A stretch of 64,000 nucleotides of DNA from Saccharum officinarum (taxonomy: Eukaryota; Streptophyta; Magnoliopsida; Poales; Poaceae), in contig CM036209.1 in the NCBI GenBank assembly GCA_020631735.1, positions 6,113,451 through 6,177,450 of the forward strand. Reading direction: 5' to 3'. The notes below the pieces were generated by a model, which was not told the DNA's origin, did no database searches, and worked only from the letters and a program-made list of their open reading frames with translations. How positions within the stretch are numbered: position 1 is the first letter of the stretch; each line of letters starts with the position of its first letter. Both the position numbers and the translations under genes were made by a program. Of the stretch, positions 33,437 to 44,755 are shown one piece after another.

Positions 33437-34503
33437 TCGGTTTCAGCCTCAAAAGGAACCGAGAAACCGATGAACCGAGTTAGTGAACATCATACACTCG
33501 CCACTGGCCACGAGCCCACGAATCCAGGATGCCGGGCGGCCTGTTGGTCCATCAAAATTCTCTTAGGCTGGTTCTGGGCCTGTACGAGCTACCGTGTGGG
33601 CCTGACACTGACGCTGGGGATCGACGAAGAGAGACTCCACTGCAAAAAGTCCATTTGAGGAAGGTAATGTGGATTTTTTTTTCTTTTTTATATTGATCAT
33701 AAGTGGCAGAAGCCCTACCTTTGAATTAAGATAGAAAAGAGCTTCTGCAATATACCGATACATGATGCAGCCTCGAAAAAACAGCCCCAACACTCAAGAT
33801 ACTCTATGTCTAGGAGCAACCTATTGGCACCGCCACACCATGGCCCAACAGAAACATGAGAACTAGAAATTGATTAGGATACAAATCCAAAAGCCCTCTC
33901 GTGTTGGTCAATGTCATCCTTCACCCTTGGGGCCACTTGCCCGGATGTTTGAGTTGTTTTTGAATATACGTCGGTTTCGCTCTTTATAAATGTTTCACAT
34001 GACGTAGATGGCCATACTGTTGACCTTGCGCTGATGATCTTTTGGAAATCCTCTTGATGTTTCCTCCCACCAAGAAAATGAGTTAAAACTTTTCAAATTG
34101 CCTTTCTGTCGTGGTTTAGAGTGGTTGTAAAGGAGGTTTTATCTAAATTATTTTTTAAAAATAGTAAATATGAGTATTTGATAAGATTTTTAAACCATAA
34201 AAAATATCTCTATGGTTTAAAAATTCTAAAAAAATCTAGATATGAATTTTGCATAGAACAAATCCAAATAAACAACTTAGAACTCATGAAAATGTCCTTC
34301 TTTAAAAATAATTTATCTCTAGAAAAAATGTGTAAAATATCTAGAAAATTCTCAAAACATATTTTAATTGATATGTAAATGTGTATTGAAAACTTTTTGC
34401 AACAAAATTTTTCGGTAAAGAACAATTTAAGAGGCGAACTTAAGGAAATTTGACTCAACCAAAGTCCATAATTGTACCTTTTTGTAGACAAAGGTAGTAC
34501 TAT
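33437..34503. other. Gene-free spacer
   Basis: No exon, RNA gene or element end could be supported. Open frames at 34121-34491 are AT-rich and unlike known proteins. Confidence 0.4.
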
Positions 34504-34848
34504 GTCTTGTTTAGATGCGAAAAGTTTTTGGTGAAAATATCACATCGGATGCTCCGTGCGATGTCGGAAGAGTTTTTTCGGATACTAATAAAAAAACTAA
34601 TTATATAGCTGGTCTGGAAACCGCGAGACGAATTTATTAAGCCTAATTAATCCATCATTAGCACATTTGTTACTGTAGCACTTTAATATCAAATCACGGA
34701 CTAATTAGGCTTAAAACGTTCGTCTCATAATTTACACGCAAATTGTGTAATTAGTTTTTTATTTCGTCTATATTTAATACTCCATGCATGTGTCGCAAGA
34801 TTCGATGTGATAATTTTGAGAGAAAAGTTTTTGGATCTAAACAAGGCC
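34504..34848. mobile_element. Tourist-like MITE, longer family member
   Basis: Ends GTCTTGTTTAGATGCGAAAA and TTGGATCTAAACAAGGCC are imperfect inverted repeats. The interior has GACGAATTTATTAAGCCTAA and, in inverse, GGCTTAAAACGTTCGTCTC, so the element is nearly palindromic internally. Confidence 0.75.
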
Positions 34849-35129
34849 GTAGTAGAGTTTTCATGGGTGTAATGTTTGTACAGAACGGTCTACCGGTTGC
34901 AATGTGTAAATGGTGAAATGATATCATAGATAAAGCCTATGTACATGGGAATAGTAAACATTCGAACCATTTGACTGTGTCATGTGGAGTCATGACTAAT
35001 CAGGGTTCAGGGAAGGAGTACTAAGAAACGCCCGAGCCGAACCAAGCACCCAGTCCATCTGACTTCTCCCTCCCAGTCCGTCTTCTTCGTCTGTTCTTCA
35101 CCCACCCCACCCGCCACCACCATCTACCA

Positions 35130-35279
35130 AGAGTTGACCGAGCGAAGGTCGCAGGTCGCCTGCCGGCAGTTTTACCTGGAGTTCAACTCATTTTTCGAGT
35201 TGTCGGATCTCATCTCTAGCCACTTCCCCGCATCTCTCCACTGGATCAGTCTGCCCTGCCCATCGATTGCCCTGATACG
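35130..35279 (+). other. Predicted non-coding leader exon of kinase B
   Basis: It ends ATACG before GTACGTGTGTG and matches the copy A exon. The acceptor would be CACTGGCAG at 38060, giving a first intron of about 2.8 kb. Inferred from copy-to-copy conservation and splice signals. Confidence 0.5.
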
Positions 35280-35719
35280 GTACGTGTGTGTGCTTAGCTC
35301 CCTTCTTTCTCCCCCCCTTCTCCATTAGCCATTGTTACTAGTTCTTAGCTGGATCCTTTTCTCGGCAGTCGACACCGATGGCCCCGACGTATTGCTTAGT
35401 GTGTATATAGATCTCGTTGTTGTCAAAAAAAAAATTGATGCCGTTGATGCTGTAGCCATCCTGTCTCGGCTTATTTATTTTTTCTAGCGATCCATTTGTT
35501 AGAGGCAGCGAGAACCAAGAAGGTAAACGTACCTGTAAGCTAAGCTTCTGCTTCTGAACTGTTCCAAACCGACTCAAATCAGGCGACCAAACTAGGCATC
35601 TGATACTCCGCCGAAGGTTTGTTTTTATATATATTTGATTTGATAAAAAGATCATATTACTAGTGTACCCACGGTTATTGTTATAAGCATCTCAGATTAC
35701 AGATCACAAACTTTGAAAA

Positions 35720-37870
35720 TAGACAAAATTTGCTACAGGACACTGAAAGCAACCTCTATTTGTTAGCGGACATGCAAAATTAAGCAATTTACTGGTGGAC
35801 ACTCTCATTGTTATCAAATTTGCTTCTTAACATAGCGACCAATAAATATTCATTAATGGCTGGGAAGGAGAGAACCACAGTGAAATGCTCGTTTTGCCCC
35901 TTTCTTCTTTCCCTCTCCCTTTCTTTTCTTTGTCACAGGTGCCGCCACCATGGCCGCAAGCTCAGAGCTCGCCGTGCCGCCGACTTGCACCTCTTGTGTC
36001 TATCTCCGGCCCCGCCCCCGGTTCCCCGCCGCCGCAGCGGTCGCACGCGCGCCAGCCCACGTGAGTGCGCGCTCCACCACGTCGCCGCCGCCCTGGGTCC
36101 GCCCATGTCGATTTTGGGCGACGTGCGTCGCCCCGCATGCGCTCCGCCCGTGCTCCTCTCGCCCGCGTGCGCCGTTGATTTTCTCCTCGTGCCCGCCTAC
36201 AGCAATAAGCCCGGCTCCACGTGGCGGCGGCAACAGTAGAGGAGGAGGAGGGCACAACTCCAACAGCCGCAGCTAGGTGCCTGCGGCACTGCACGTGGGC
36301 TTCCCACAGCGCAGCCGCATGTCGCTGATGCCCGCGGTAGGCTCCGCAGCCAAGCGGAGGGCGCCTTCGCCACAGCCGTCGGTGTCCTTCGAGTCCTCCG
36401 ACAGCTTCCCGCCGGTGCCAGCCCTTCTGGCAGTGAACGGGATGAGGAAGAGGATGAACGAAGGGCGCTCGGACGGTGGTAGCCCGCATGCGCTCCGCCC
36501 CGCGGTCTCTCGCGCACGCCCAGAATCACACAGACCAAGAATCATGGGTTCGCTCGCATGCGCTCCGCCCGCGATCCCTCGCGCCAACACACCGCCATGT
36601 TCGCTTGAACTTATCAGCACGGCTTATCGGTTATAGTACAGTGTTTTTCTCTCGTAACAAAATAGCATCAGTCGGCTTATCAGACGCAGAAACCATCAAC
36701 TCAACGGGACGGTTGCTGTCTCTCCTCCCTGCCGTTGTTGCATGCCCTGCTGCTGCTCACAGGCAAGCCAGGATATGATGCGAAGAAGAAAGAAAAGGAG
36801 AGAATTATCTATTTGGTACCGAAACAAATCAGTCTTCCACATTTGTCACTTGAAAATTTAAATTTTCTTATATAGCATAAGTTAAAATTTTCTTCTCCAA
36901 ATGGCCCTGCCATCAAATTTTTATCGTCCATCTGTTAGTTGACTAGTTTGACTATCAGTTTGGCTCCCTGTGTCCAATGTAGCTCGCGCATCCAGCATCC
37001 CGCGACCTTCTTCCCCGTGCTCCCGCGACCTTCCGCGAAAAAAAAACTCTAATTGATGGAAGGAGGAGGAGAGGAAGATGGAGCAGAGGATCCCGCGGCC
37101 GGCTGTGCCCAGCACCAGGCACCAGCTACGCACGTCCTCTGGCGGAGCGGCCTCACCCGGCGGAGCCAGGCCGCGGCGCGGCCACGGCGGCGGGGCGAGC
37201 TCGCGGGCCGTCGCTCCGGCCAGCCCGCGGTGTGGCGGAGGCGACGTGGCCCCTCCGGCCCGCACGCGGGTTGCTCCCAGCGAGAGGCCGAAGAGAGAAG
37301 CCAATGGCAGTCTTGTAGTCGTTTCTCCCAATTGGCTGACTGCATGCTCGTCCCGATTGGCTGCCGACGAGGTGCCGAAATCGCGCATGACGACGACAGA
37401 ATCGCACCGGACCGCCTCGCCTCCCTGCGAAGCCATCGTTGGAGAACTTCCGGAGGCGGCTCGCTTCTCTCGGCGCGGGAGGACTTCCGGCCGGCGATGG
37501 CTCGCTTCTCTTGCCGCGGTCATGGATTTTGCCGGTAGTACCTAGCTCTCTCCGCTCGAAGGAATAGATTTGGGATCGATTTTTCTCGTGACTTACGGTG
37601 GTTGGACTAGTGCGACTAATGTGTACTGTTACCTTAGAATTTGAGATTTATTGATTATTTATTTGCAGTCTCACATTATCAAAATCTCATATTTTAGTTC
37701 ACAAGTATATTTATGATATTTATGATTTTCTTATTTGACAAACTTTTCTATTTATTTGCAGTCTCACATTATCAAAATCTCATGTTTTAGTTCACAAGTA
37801 TATTTATGTTATTTAATATTCTTTCCCTACTTGGCACCATGAACTTTTGCTATAAGCCTATAAACAAGGG
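35720..37870. mobile_element. Insertion of about 2.1 kb in the kinase B first intron
   Basis: Copy A lacks this segment: homology stops near ATCACAAACTTTGAAAAT and resumes at CCACAAAGATTAAATAT. Inside are two GC-rich blocks (35940-36600, 37050-37545) with overlapping open frames on several strands, no recognisable domain, and a 97-bp tandem repeat at about 37655-37810 (TTTGCAGTCTCACATTATC). Clear terminal repeats and target duplication were not found. A non-autonomous DNA transposon carrying gene fragments is the likeliest class. Confidence 0.5.
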
Positions 37871-38105
37871 TATTCATGTCATTTTGCCACAAAGATTAAA
37901 TATATTTATGCCACAGTTGCTTCCATAGTATGGTTCATGTAAAACTCTAATCATTCAATGTCTTCCTTTACAAAATAAAAAATGAAATGAAATGAAAGCT
38001 TCAGTGTCTTCACTAGAGTTTCGTACACAAATTTACTCACTTGTTCGTTGACACTGGCAGGTTCAAGAGACTTTTATGCTATAAAATCCTCACTGGTGTC
38101 CTTTA

Positions 38106-39686
38106 ATGGAACTCCCTGAAAACAAGCTTACCGACTTCATCAAAAGCAGTGAAAGGGGAAAATGGATACCAGTCAACAATCACAATGTAAACAACTTCAC
38201 AGAAGATGAGATTAAAAGGATAACTAATAATTATAGCACTCCCATTGGCCAAGGTGGCTTTGGACAAGTTTACCAAGGTTCTCTTGATGATGGTACTATG
38301 GTTGCAGTAAAGAAATACACCTTCCAGAATCTGAAAGATGGATTTGCTAAAGAGATAATCGTCCATTGTCAAATCAACCACAGGAATGTAGTTAGGCTCT
38401 TGGGCTATTGTTCTGAGGATGATGCGTTAATGATTGTTACCGAGTATGTTCCCGGGGGAAACCTCAAAGATCTCCTTCATGGCAGTGATGCTCCCATTTC
38501 TCTGGATGCAAGGCTGCGTATTGCTATAGAATGTGCAGATGCATTAGGATACATGCATTCATCCATGTACCAACCGATGATTCACGGCGATATCAAACCT
38601 GATAACATACTCCTGGACATTAATTTGGGTGCAAAATTGTCTGACTTTGGATTATCGAGGTTGCTTTCCATGCACCAAACTCAATACACCGAGAATGTAA
38701 TAGGTAGCAGAGGTTACATGGATCCAGAGTATATTGAGACTGGGCTCCTTGATCCAAAGAGTGATGTTTACAGTTTTGGGGTTGTTCTCTTGGAACTAAT
38801 TACCAGGGCCAAGGCAGGCGAAAATGGGTTTAGTACTGGCCTCAAAAGAAAGTTCACTGGTGCTCTAGGAAAAGGAAAGCAAGAGGCTCGAAAGATGTTT
38901 GATACTGAGATAGCAAACGAGAGAGACATTGAGATTCTTGACGAAATCGGAAATCTGGCAGCACAGTGCTTCACAAAGGATATCAAGGAACGCCCTGAAA
39001 TGAAAGAGGTTCTGGGGAGTCTGCAGATGCTTAGAAGATCCCTTCGTTGTGAGAAATCTCAAGAAAAAATAGGTCAAAGCTCATCGTCGGGAACACAGAC
39101 GATAACACAAAAGATCGACAATCATGCCTCAAGCATTCCCAGTTCCAGCTCCACCTCAAGTGTAACTTACAAGTTCAGCATCCTAGACATCTTCAATAGG
39201 AAATCACGCATGTTCGAGAGTAATCGTGGTTCAAAACTGAAAGCTGTCGCTATAAATATTTTCACCTTAGAAGAAATCAAAAGTATTACCCGCAACTATT
39301 CAACTGTAATTAGGCAGGATCATACTGGTTTCGTCTACATGGGACATATTGACGGCCAAGCAGTTGCAGTGAAGAGGTCGGTTTGTGGGGACAGAACATT
39401 TGATATAGATGATTTTGTTGACGACATGTTATGTGCGTTTAAGGTTCGCCATATGAATATCATCAGTCTAGTGGGCTGTTGCTTGGAGACGGAATTTCCT
39501 CTGTTGGTATGCGAGTTTGCCCCTCGTCGGAGTCTGCACGAGCTTCTGCATTCTTATAATGGTAATCAGTCTCTCTCACTTGATTTACGCCTAGGTATTG
39601 CAATTGGATCCGCACAGGCATTGGGATATTTGCACTCCTTGGGAAAGCACCATGGCAATGTCACATACTCACATCTACATGTATAA
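38106..39686 (+). CDS. Tandem kinase protein (active kinase plus truncated pseudokinase), copy B
   Basis: A single open frame of 526 residues follows the acceptor CACTGGCAG (38060). Kinase 1: GQGGFG 48-53, VAVKK with Lys69, HGDIKPDN 160-167 (a non-RD type catalytic loop), DFG 180-182, MDPEY 205-209, and DVYSFG near 220. A Ser/Thr-rich linker (about 315-360) leads to a second kinase-like domain with FTLEEIKSITRNYS, no glycine loop, Lys423 in VAVKR, and HHGNVT at 515-520 where the catalytic Asp is Asn. An 8-nt duplication (TCACAT repeated, 39661-39674) shifts the frame and ends translation at 39686. No signal peptide or membrane helix is present, so it is a cytoplasmic WAK-like kinase. Kinase-pseudokinase fusions include cereal rust and mildew resistance proteins; a role in immunity here is inference. 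Confidence 0.85.
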   Translation: MELPENKLTDFIKSSERGKWIPVNNHNVNNFTEDEIKRITNNYSTPIGQGGFGQVYQGSLDDGTMVAVKKYTFQNLKDGFAKEIIVHCQINHRNVVRLLGYCSEDDALMIVTEYVPGGNLKDLLHGSDAPISLDARLRIAIECADALGYMHSSMYQPMIHGDIKPDNILLDINLGAKLSDFGLSRLLSMHQTQYTENVIGSRGYMDPEYIETGLLDPKSDVYSFGVVLLELITRAKAGENGFSTGLKRKFTGALGKGKQEARKMFDTEIANERDIEILDEIGNLAAQCFTKDIKERPEMKEVLGSLQMLRRSLRCEKSQEKIGQSSSSGTQTITQKIDNHASSIPSSSSTSSVTYKFSILDIFNRKSRMFESNRGSKLKAVAINIFTLEEIKSITRNYSTVIRQDHTGFVYMGHIDGQAVAVKRSVCGDRTFDIDDFVDDMLCAFKVRHMNIISLVGCCLETEFPLLVCEFAPRRSLHELLHSYNGNQSLSLDLRLGIAIGSAQALGYLHSLGKHHGNVTYSHLHV

Positions 39687-40198
39687 TGCTAGGTGACGAT
39701 TTTGTGCCAAAGGTCTCGGTTTTTTTTCCGACACACCTGATGAGCAGTAGTGGAAGTGGACAGTTGGAATGGAATGACATGGCATACACTGACCCAGCTT
39801 ACCTGAAGACTTGTCTCTTCAGATCAAAGAGTGGTGTTTACTCCTTCGGAATCACATCAAAGAGTGATGTTTACTCTTTCGGAATTGTGCTCTTGGAACT
39901 AATCACCAGAAAACAACCAAGAAATGTGGATGGATACTTTCGCCTCCGGGTTGAATATATCGAAGCTTGCAGGAATGAAAATAGTGGGAGAGCGATGTTT
40001 GACAAGGAGATTGCAGTCGAAGGGAACATCTTTATCCTGGAAGAGATGGGCAAGCTGGCAGTGGAGTGTCTAAGGGAAGATAGAGACAAGCGACCAGAAA
40101 TGGTGGAGGTGGTGGAACGCCTTCAGAAGCTAAGAAGAGACTTGAAGCACGCCGAAGGGGGCCTGCAGGATGCCACAGCCTCTCATGCCGATGAGTAG
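39687..40198 (+). pseudogene. Out-of-frame remainder of the kinase B pseudokinase domain
   Basis: After the 8-nt shift, the rest of domain 2 is open in another frame (170 codons): [40 protein letters not shown], then a C-lobe ending KLRRDLKHAEGG. The DFG position is absent, as in copy A. A 33-bp in-frame tandem duplication gives SKSGVYSFGIT followed by [11 protein letters not shown]. It would be translated only if the frameshift were bypassed or is an assembly error. Confidence 0.85.
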
Positions 40199-40359
40199 AT
40201 AACAGGAGAGGTCACTGATTCATGCAGCAAATACTTCTCTATAGTATTATTGTGAGTAGTGAAAGAAAGAATGAGCTGATGTTTCAAGAATATCCATCCA
40301 ATAGTGTGGTAATAAAATAACTAATAAATTCTCTCAAGAATATTATAGTTAACTGAGGT

Positions 40360-41384
40360 GCTGAAGAGAAGGGAGCAGGCTATACTGGAAGGTGAGGCTG
40401 GTTTGCTGAAGGCTGCGACACTAAGGTTCTCTTCATCCATATAAGAAACAAACTCAGCAAGAGTACCGTGACTGATGTTGCTGCGCTGAAGTCAAGGACG
40501 GGCGGTCAACAGTGATATCGGAAGGGAAGCCCGTCTTTCAAGTTCCAAGACCAGGGTGTCTAAGCCATGGACTTAGATATTTTGCCTTTGCTTTCAGTTT
40601 TGTCATAGCTCTCAGAGATGTAATCGTTCTATCTTTGATGAGTTGGTTTACATGTCAAGCAAGTGGGTGCAGAAAGATTGAAAGGTTCAAGCCTTGCCTA
40701 TTGCGCCTGCTCTAAAGGAAGCTTCTGGCTTACAAGCTAAATCTGCAAAGGGCAGTCCAAGATCTGATGTCCTCCATCGAGTACCTTGGCAGCGGTCGTC
40801 TCCGGTCTCTGGAAATTGACGATGAATCCTCTGAGTTCATCAATTCACTGGACTCTATGCAACCCATCCCAAGCATCTCACTGCTCTGCATCTGCATAGA
40901 AAGTTGATTAAAGTTCCAAGGTGGATCCCCTACCTGTAAAGTCTTGTTAAGCTGATGATTTCTGTGACAGTTCTCAGAACAGAATTTTAAGCTCCTTGCG
41001 TCAATGCAAAAACTGTTTTGCCTTACATTCTAATTCAGTGCTGAAAAGCAGGATTCAGAAACACCGGCTATTATCGAGGAGAACAAACTAAGCTCTGGGG
41101 CGAACATCTCGGTTCTAGCCGGAGGATACAAGAGTCTCAAGCTTCTCCGCTTCACTTCGCCTCATCTGCCATTGTTGACCTTCTCAGAAGGGGCAATGCC
41201 CGAGCTCCAAAGGATTGATCTGCAGTTCACAAGGCTGGAAGGCCTGAGGAATATGGAGAATCTTGCAAGTCTCCTAGAGGTGCATCTGACCATGGATAAA
41301 CAAGCAGATGAAGCTACCAGGGAGGTAGTGAGTGGTCTAGCAACGGCAGCAAGGGGAGACCGGGGAGTAGTACAAAGAAAGTAA
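40360..41384 (+). pseudogene. NLR leucine-rich-repeat tail remnant, copy B
   Basis: Interrupted frames encode NLR-type LRR text: HPKHLTALHLHRKLIKVPRW, GYKSLKLLRFTSPHLPLLTF, EGAMPELQRIDLQFTRLEGL, and ENLASLLEVHLTMDKQADEA near the end (41384). These are typical of the C-terminal LRRs of grass CC-NBS-LRR proteins. Frameshifts and stops interrupt it, and no P-loop, kinase-2, GLPL or MHD motif is seen upstream, where the tandem kinase gene lies instead. It is in the same orientation, starting about 160 bp after the kinase stop. Confidence 0.8.
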
Positions 41385-42230
41385 AATTATCGTCGATGCT
41401 AGGTGAAGTGAAACTGAGCTTCCAAACTTCTGTTAAGTTCGTCGGCCTGCACTGGGAACCCTCTCCATATTCAGGTTCAGTTTGCAATAATGTTGTTTGT
41501 TTGATTTGGATGTTTTCCTCACAATTTGCTTTCTTGTTTGCACTGCTGTAGTTTTAATTTTTAAATAAAGATGACTGTGAAACTACAGCTTATTGTCACT
41601 GAAATTCTCCGGTGAACATTTGTAATGGAAATTCTGTAATATCAAGACTGCCAGTACCCAATGGTTTCGTCGGCTAGCTCTTTTCCTCTTTTTCTTCCGC
41701 GAGTGATTTTGTACCGTGCAACTTTACAAAACCCAAGATTTTACAGGAACTGCTGTCTGCTGGTTCTTGTGGAGTGGGAGTTTACCCGTTGGTACTACAT
41801 ATGCCACCATACCCATACCTGATGTTGCAGGGTGGTCCGGGCTGAATTGGGCCAGTGGAGTGGGAGTGGGGCCCCAGGCCCATTAATATCGCTGTGCTTG
41901 CCCTATGTTGCAGAGGAAATGTTTGTTGACCACATTTTCACCGACACTAGTGTCCAGAACTGTAGTAAAAAGAGAGATGGAGGTTAGGTTCGACAGCCAG
42001 GCGAGATGACAAGTACGTACTCCTAGTGTGGTACTAGCAACGTGCCTGTGATTCAGTTGTTCAGCGCAGGCTTCTAGTTTTCAACTCCACTGTCTGTGAC
42101 TATGTTACCATCACAAAATAACTTTAGCAGATCATGTTCCTCCTTAATTAGCCCTTGTGTGTTTATTATCAACTGATGAACCACAGGTAATCTTAGCACA
42201 TCATGTTCCTCCTTTAATTAGCCCTTGTGT
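41385..42230. other. Downstream flank of kinase unit B
   Basis: It matches the downstream flank of copy A and includes TTTTTAAATAAAGATGACTG with a possible poly(A) signal. No other gene is seen. Confidence 0.5.
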
Positions 42231-42250
42231 GTTTATCAGCAGATGAAACC

Positions 42251-43227
42251 TGTAACACCCCAGGTGTTTATCACCAATTAGACAGTGGGTTTGAGCTCAA
42301 ACATAATAGATTAGTGGAGATGACGATGCCAAAGTCAAACCTATGGAAATAAACCCTAACCTAAACTTGGATATTGCACCCTCGCTTACATATAGGCTCA
42401 ATTAAAAGATATATGCTTGGTGTTGCTATCAAAGTATCTTCACATGTCTCACCTCAATAACTATCTATATTGATCCTGAAAAAGTTTCTTGAAGTTTGGA
42501 ATTAAGAAGTCAAATGAAATGATAAGTCATAGTAGAGTTGGAAATTTTGAAGGAATGAGTCATATCTTGCTTGGATTGTTTTGTTTAGAGAATGAGAACA
42601 TATGTCATCAACCAAGTCTTGCAAACTTGACCAAACAACTCCAATTGAACCCTACAACAACACTTATGAAAGGCTCATGTGGAACANNNNNNNNNNNNNN
42701 NNNNNNNNNNNNNNNNNNNNNNNNNNNNNNNNNNNNNNNNNNNNNNNNNNNNNNNNNNNNNNNNNNNNNNNNNNNNNNNNNNNNNNATAATTACATTATG
42801 CTAACAATTGTGGGATGGGGGAGTTTCCCAAGTGCTAAAAGATTGGGAGGATGGTCAGGAGTTGCAGAGGGTTTTTTCCAATCTTGCCAAAAATCAGGAT
42901 TGGGAGGAGATTTGGGGACTCGGAGGATGCTTCATCGGATGGTTGAAGCAAATGTGAACGTGAATATGTTGTATGCATCATGCATGCACGATCAATCATC
43001 ATGTAGTAATGTTGCAAGCTATCCATTGTATCTCTTATTAAATATAAAAATTGGTCACGTCATCTCTTATGTCCAATACTTTTAATCTTTGATCTATCGA
43101 AATATGAGTGATCTACGTATGCCATTTGTTTCATCATCCTATCCTTCTATAATGTGATCTAATATTCAATTGGCTTTTTTCTATTATCTTACCAATTTTT
43201 TACCGGATCTATGTAATAAAATAATAT
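42251..43227 (+). mobile_element. LTR-retrotransposon fragment, interrupted by assembly gap
   Basis: It begins TGTAACACCCCAGGTG, a start typical of grass gypsy LTRs and similar to the reverse-complemented end of the LTR at 56356. No partner LTR, target duplication or coding region was found, and the gap prevents a full reading. Confidence 0.35.
42687..42786. other. Assembly gap (100 N)
   Basis: Exactly 100 unknown bases, the conventional size for a gap of unknown length. Confidence 0.99.
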
Positions 43228-43230
43228 ATA

Positions 43231-44400
43231 CACTACCGGAATCTGGTTCTTTGCCGAGTGCCACGTGGTTTGCCGAGTGTTTTTTTTCGGGCACTCGGCA
43301 AAGAAGCTCTTTGCGAGTGCTAAATAAAAAACACTAGGCAAAGAAGCCGAGTGTTTTTTTGGCACTCGGCAAATCAGTTTTCAAAGCACATTTTGAAGCC
43401 CTAAACGAATTCAAATTAAAAAGTTTTTAACTACAAAGTTTCATAACTTCTCAGGATCTATAAAGTTTATTTTGGTCATTTCTTCATTCGACAAAGTGAT
43501 AGTAACGTTGTTCACAAAATCTACACGTCTCTCATATAGATTTATAAAACTATAAGAGAGATATATAAAATTTGTGAATAATGTTAGAACCACGACCTCA
43601 GATGGAAAAACTTCCTAAATGAAAATTTTAGATCTCAAAAAGTTATGAAACATTGTAGTTGACAACTTTTTAATTTGAAATCATGTTGTCATACAAAACT
43701 GCATCCGAATTTCAAAAATTTAAAATTTGAATTTTTCAAAAGACCTCGGATAGTAAAAACAACCAAAATAAACTTTGTAGATCTCGAAAAGTTATGAAAC
43801 TTTGTAGTTGATAACTTTTTAATTTGAAATCATCTTGTCATGCAAAACTACGTTTGAAATTCAAAATTTTAAAATTTGAATTTTTCAAACGACCTCGGAT
43901 GGAGAAACTTCTTAAATGAAAATTATAGATCTCAAAAAGTTATGAAACTTTGTAGTTGACAAATTTTTTAATTTGAATTCGTTTAAGGCCTCAAACAATC
44001 AATTTACACTTGATTTGGTATAATATTTGGGGAACCGAAATGGAATATAGACACAAATGAAAGAGAGGTGTAGTGGTAGAGGAGTTCGCGCGTGTGTGAG
44101 AGGTTGTAGGCTCGATTCTTGCTAGGCGCGAAGTTTCAAAAAATTGCTTTGGCTTGTCACTTGGGAGCAGTTGCCATATGACTAGCCGGTGGGTCCCTCC
44201 TCTAATTTTAAAAATAATTAAAATTTTTTCCTATTTTTTTTAGATTTTTTCGGTTCGGTCTTTGCCCGAGTGCCCGATAAAAGACACTCGGCAAAGGCCG
44301 CTTTGCCGATAGTTTTTTTTGCCGTGTGCTCTTTGCCGAGTGTATTTAGAGCTTTGCCAAGTGGCCTAGACACTCGGCAAAGCATCTGATTCCAGTAGTG
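43231..44400. mobile_element. Non-autonomous CACTA (En/Spm) element
   Basis: The left end CACTACCGGAATCTGG is matched by the right end ATCTGATTCCAGTAGTG. ATA flanks both sides (43228-43230, 44401-44403), the 3-bp duplication of CACTA elements. Subterminal regions repeat TTTGCCGAGTG and its inverse CACTCGGCAAA many times, the likely transposase-binding motif. The interior has near-repeated AAAAGTTATGAAACTTTGTA blocks and no transposase. Confidence 0.95.
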
Positions 44401-44755
44401 ATAAGCCACGCTTATATATATACGCATTATACTCAAGGTACCATACAGTAGTATTATATATATAATAAATTCATTTCTAAGAAAGTCTCACGGCAATGTA
44501 CAGGGTATTCTTCTAGTTTTAATAATAGAATTATCAAACTAAATTTTTAGGCACCGACTCTTTGGTTTCACACTAATGATCTTGGTGTAACTTTTCATTT
44601 TGCATTGGAATGCATGCTTAATCAGGGTGACTCAGATAGGTGAGTCACTCTAGACTAATATGGATTAGAAATAAATTTCCCCATTTCTCTTTATACACCT
44701 TTTCTTCCCTAAAAAAATAATGAATTTAGTTCATATTCAAGAAGCCCTAGATTTT

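Larger units (their letters stand above)
35110..42230 (+). repeat. Segmental duplication, copy B (kinase B unit)
   Basis: Direct repeat of 25790-31990. Copy B retains a longer NLR remnant and has a 2.1-kb insertion in the first intron. The order leader exon, tandem kinase, NLR tail is identical. Confidence 0.88.

Noticed and set aside
36921..37545. 200-codon minus-strand frame and partners in the intron insertion
   Set aside because: Five or more overlapping frames exist in the same GC-rich block, all low complexity; none could be preferred.
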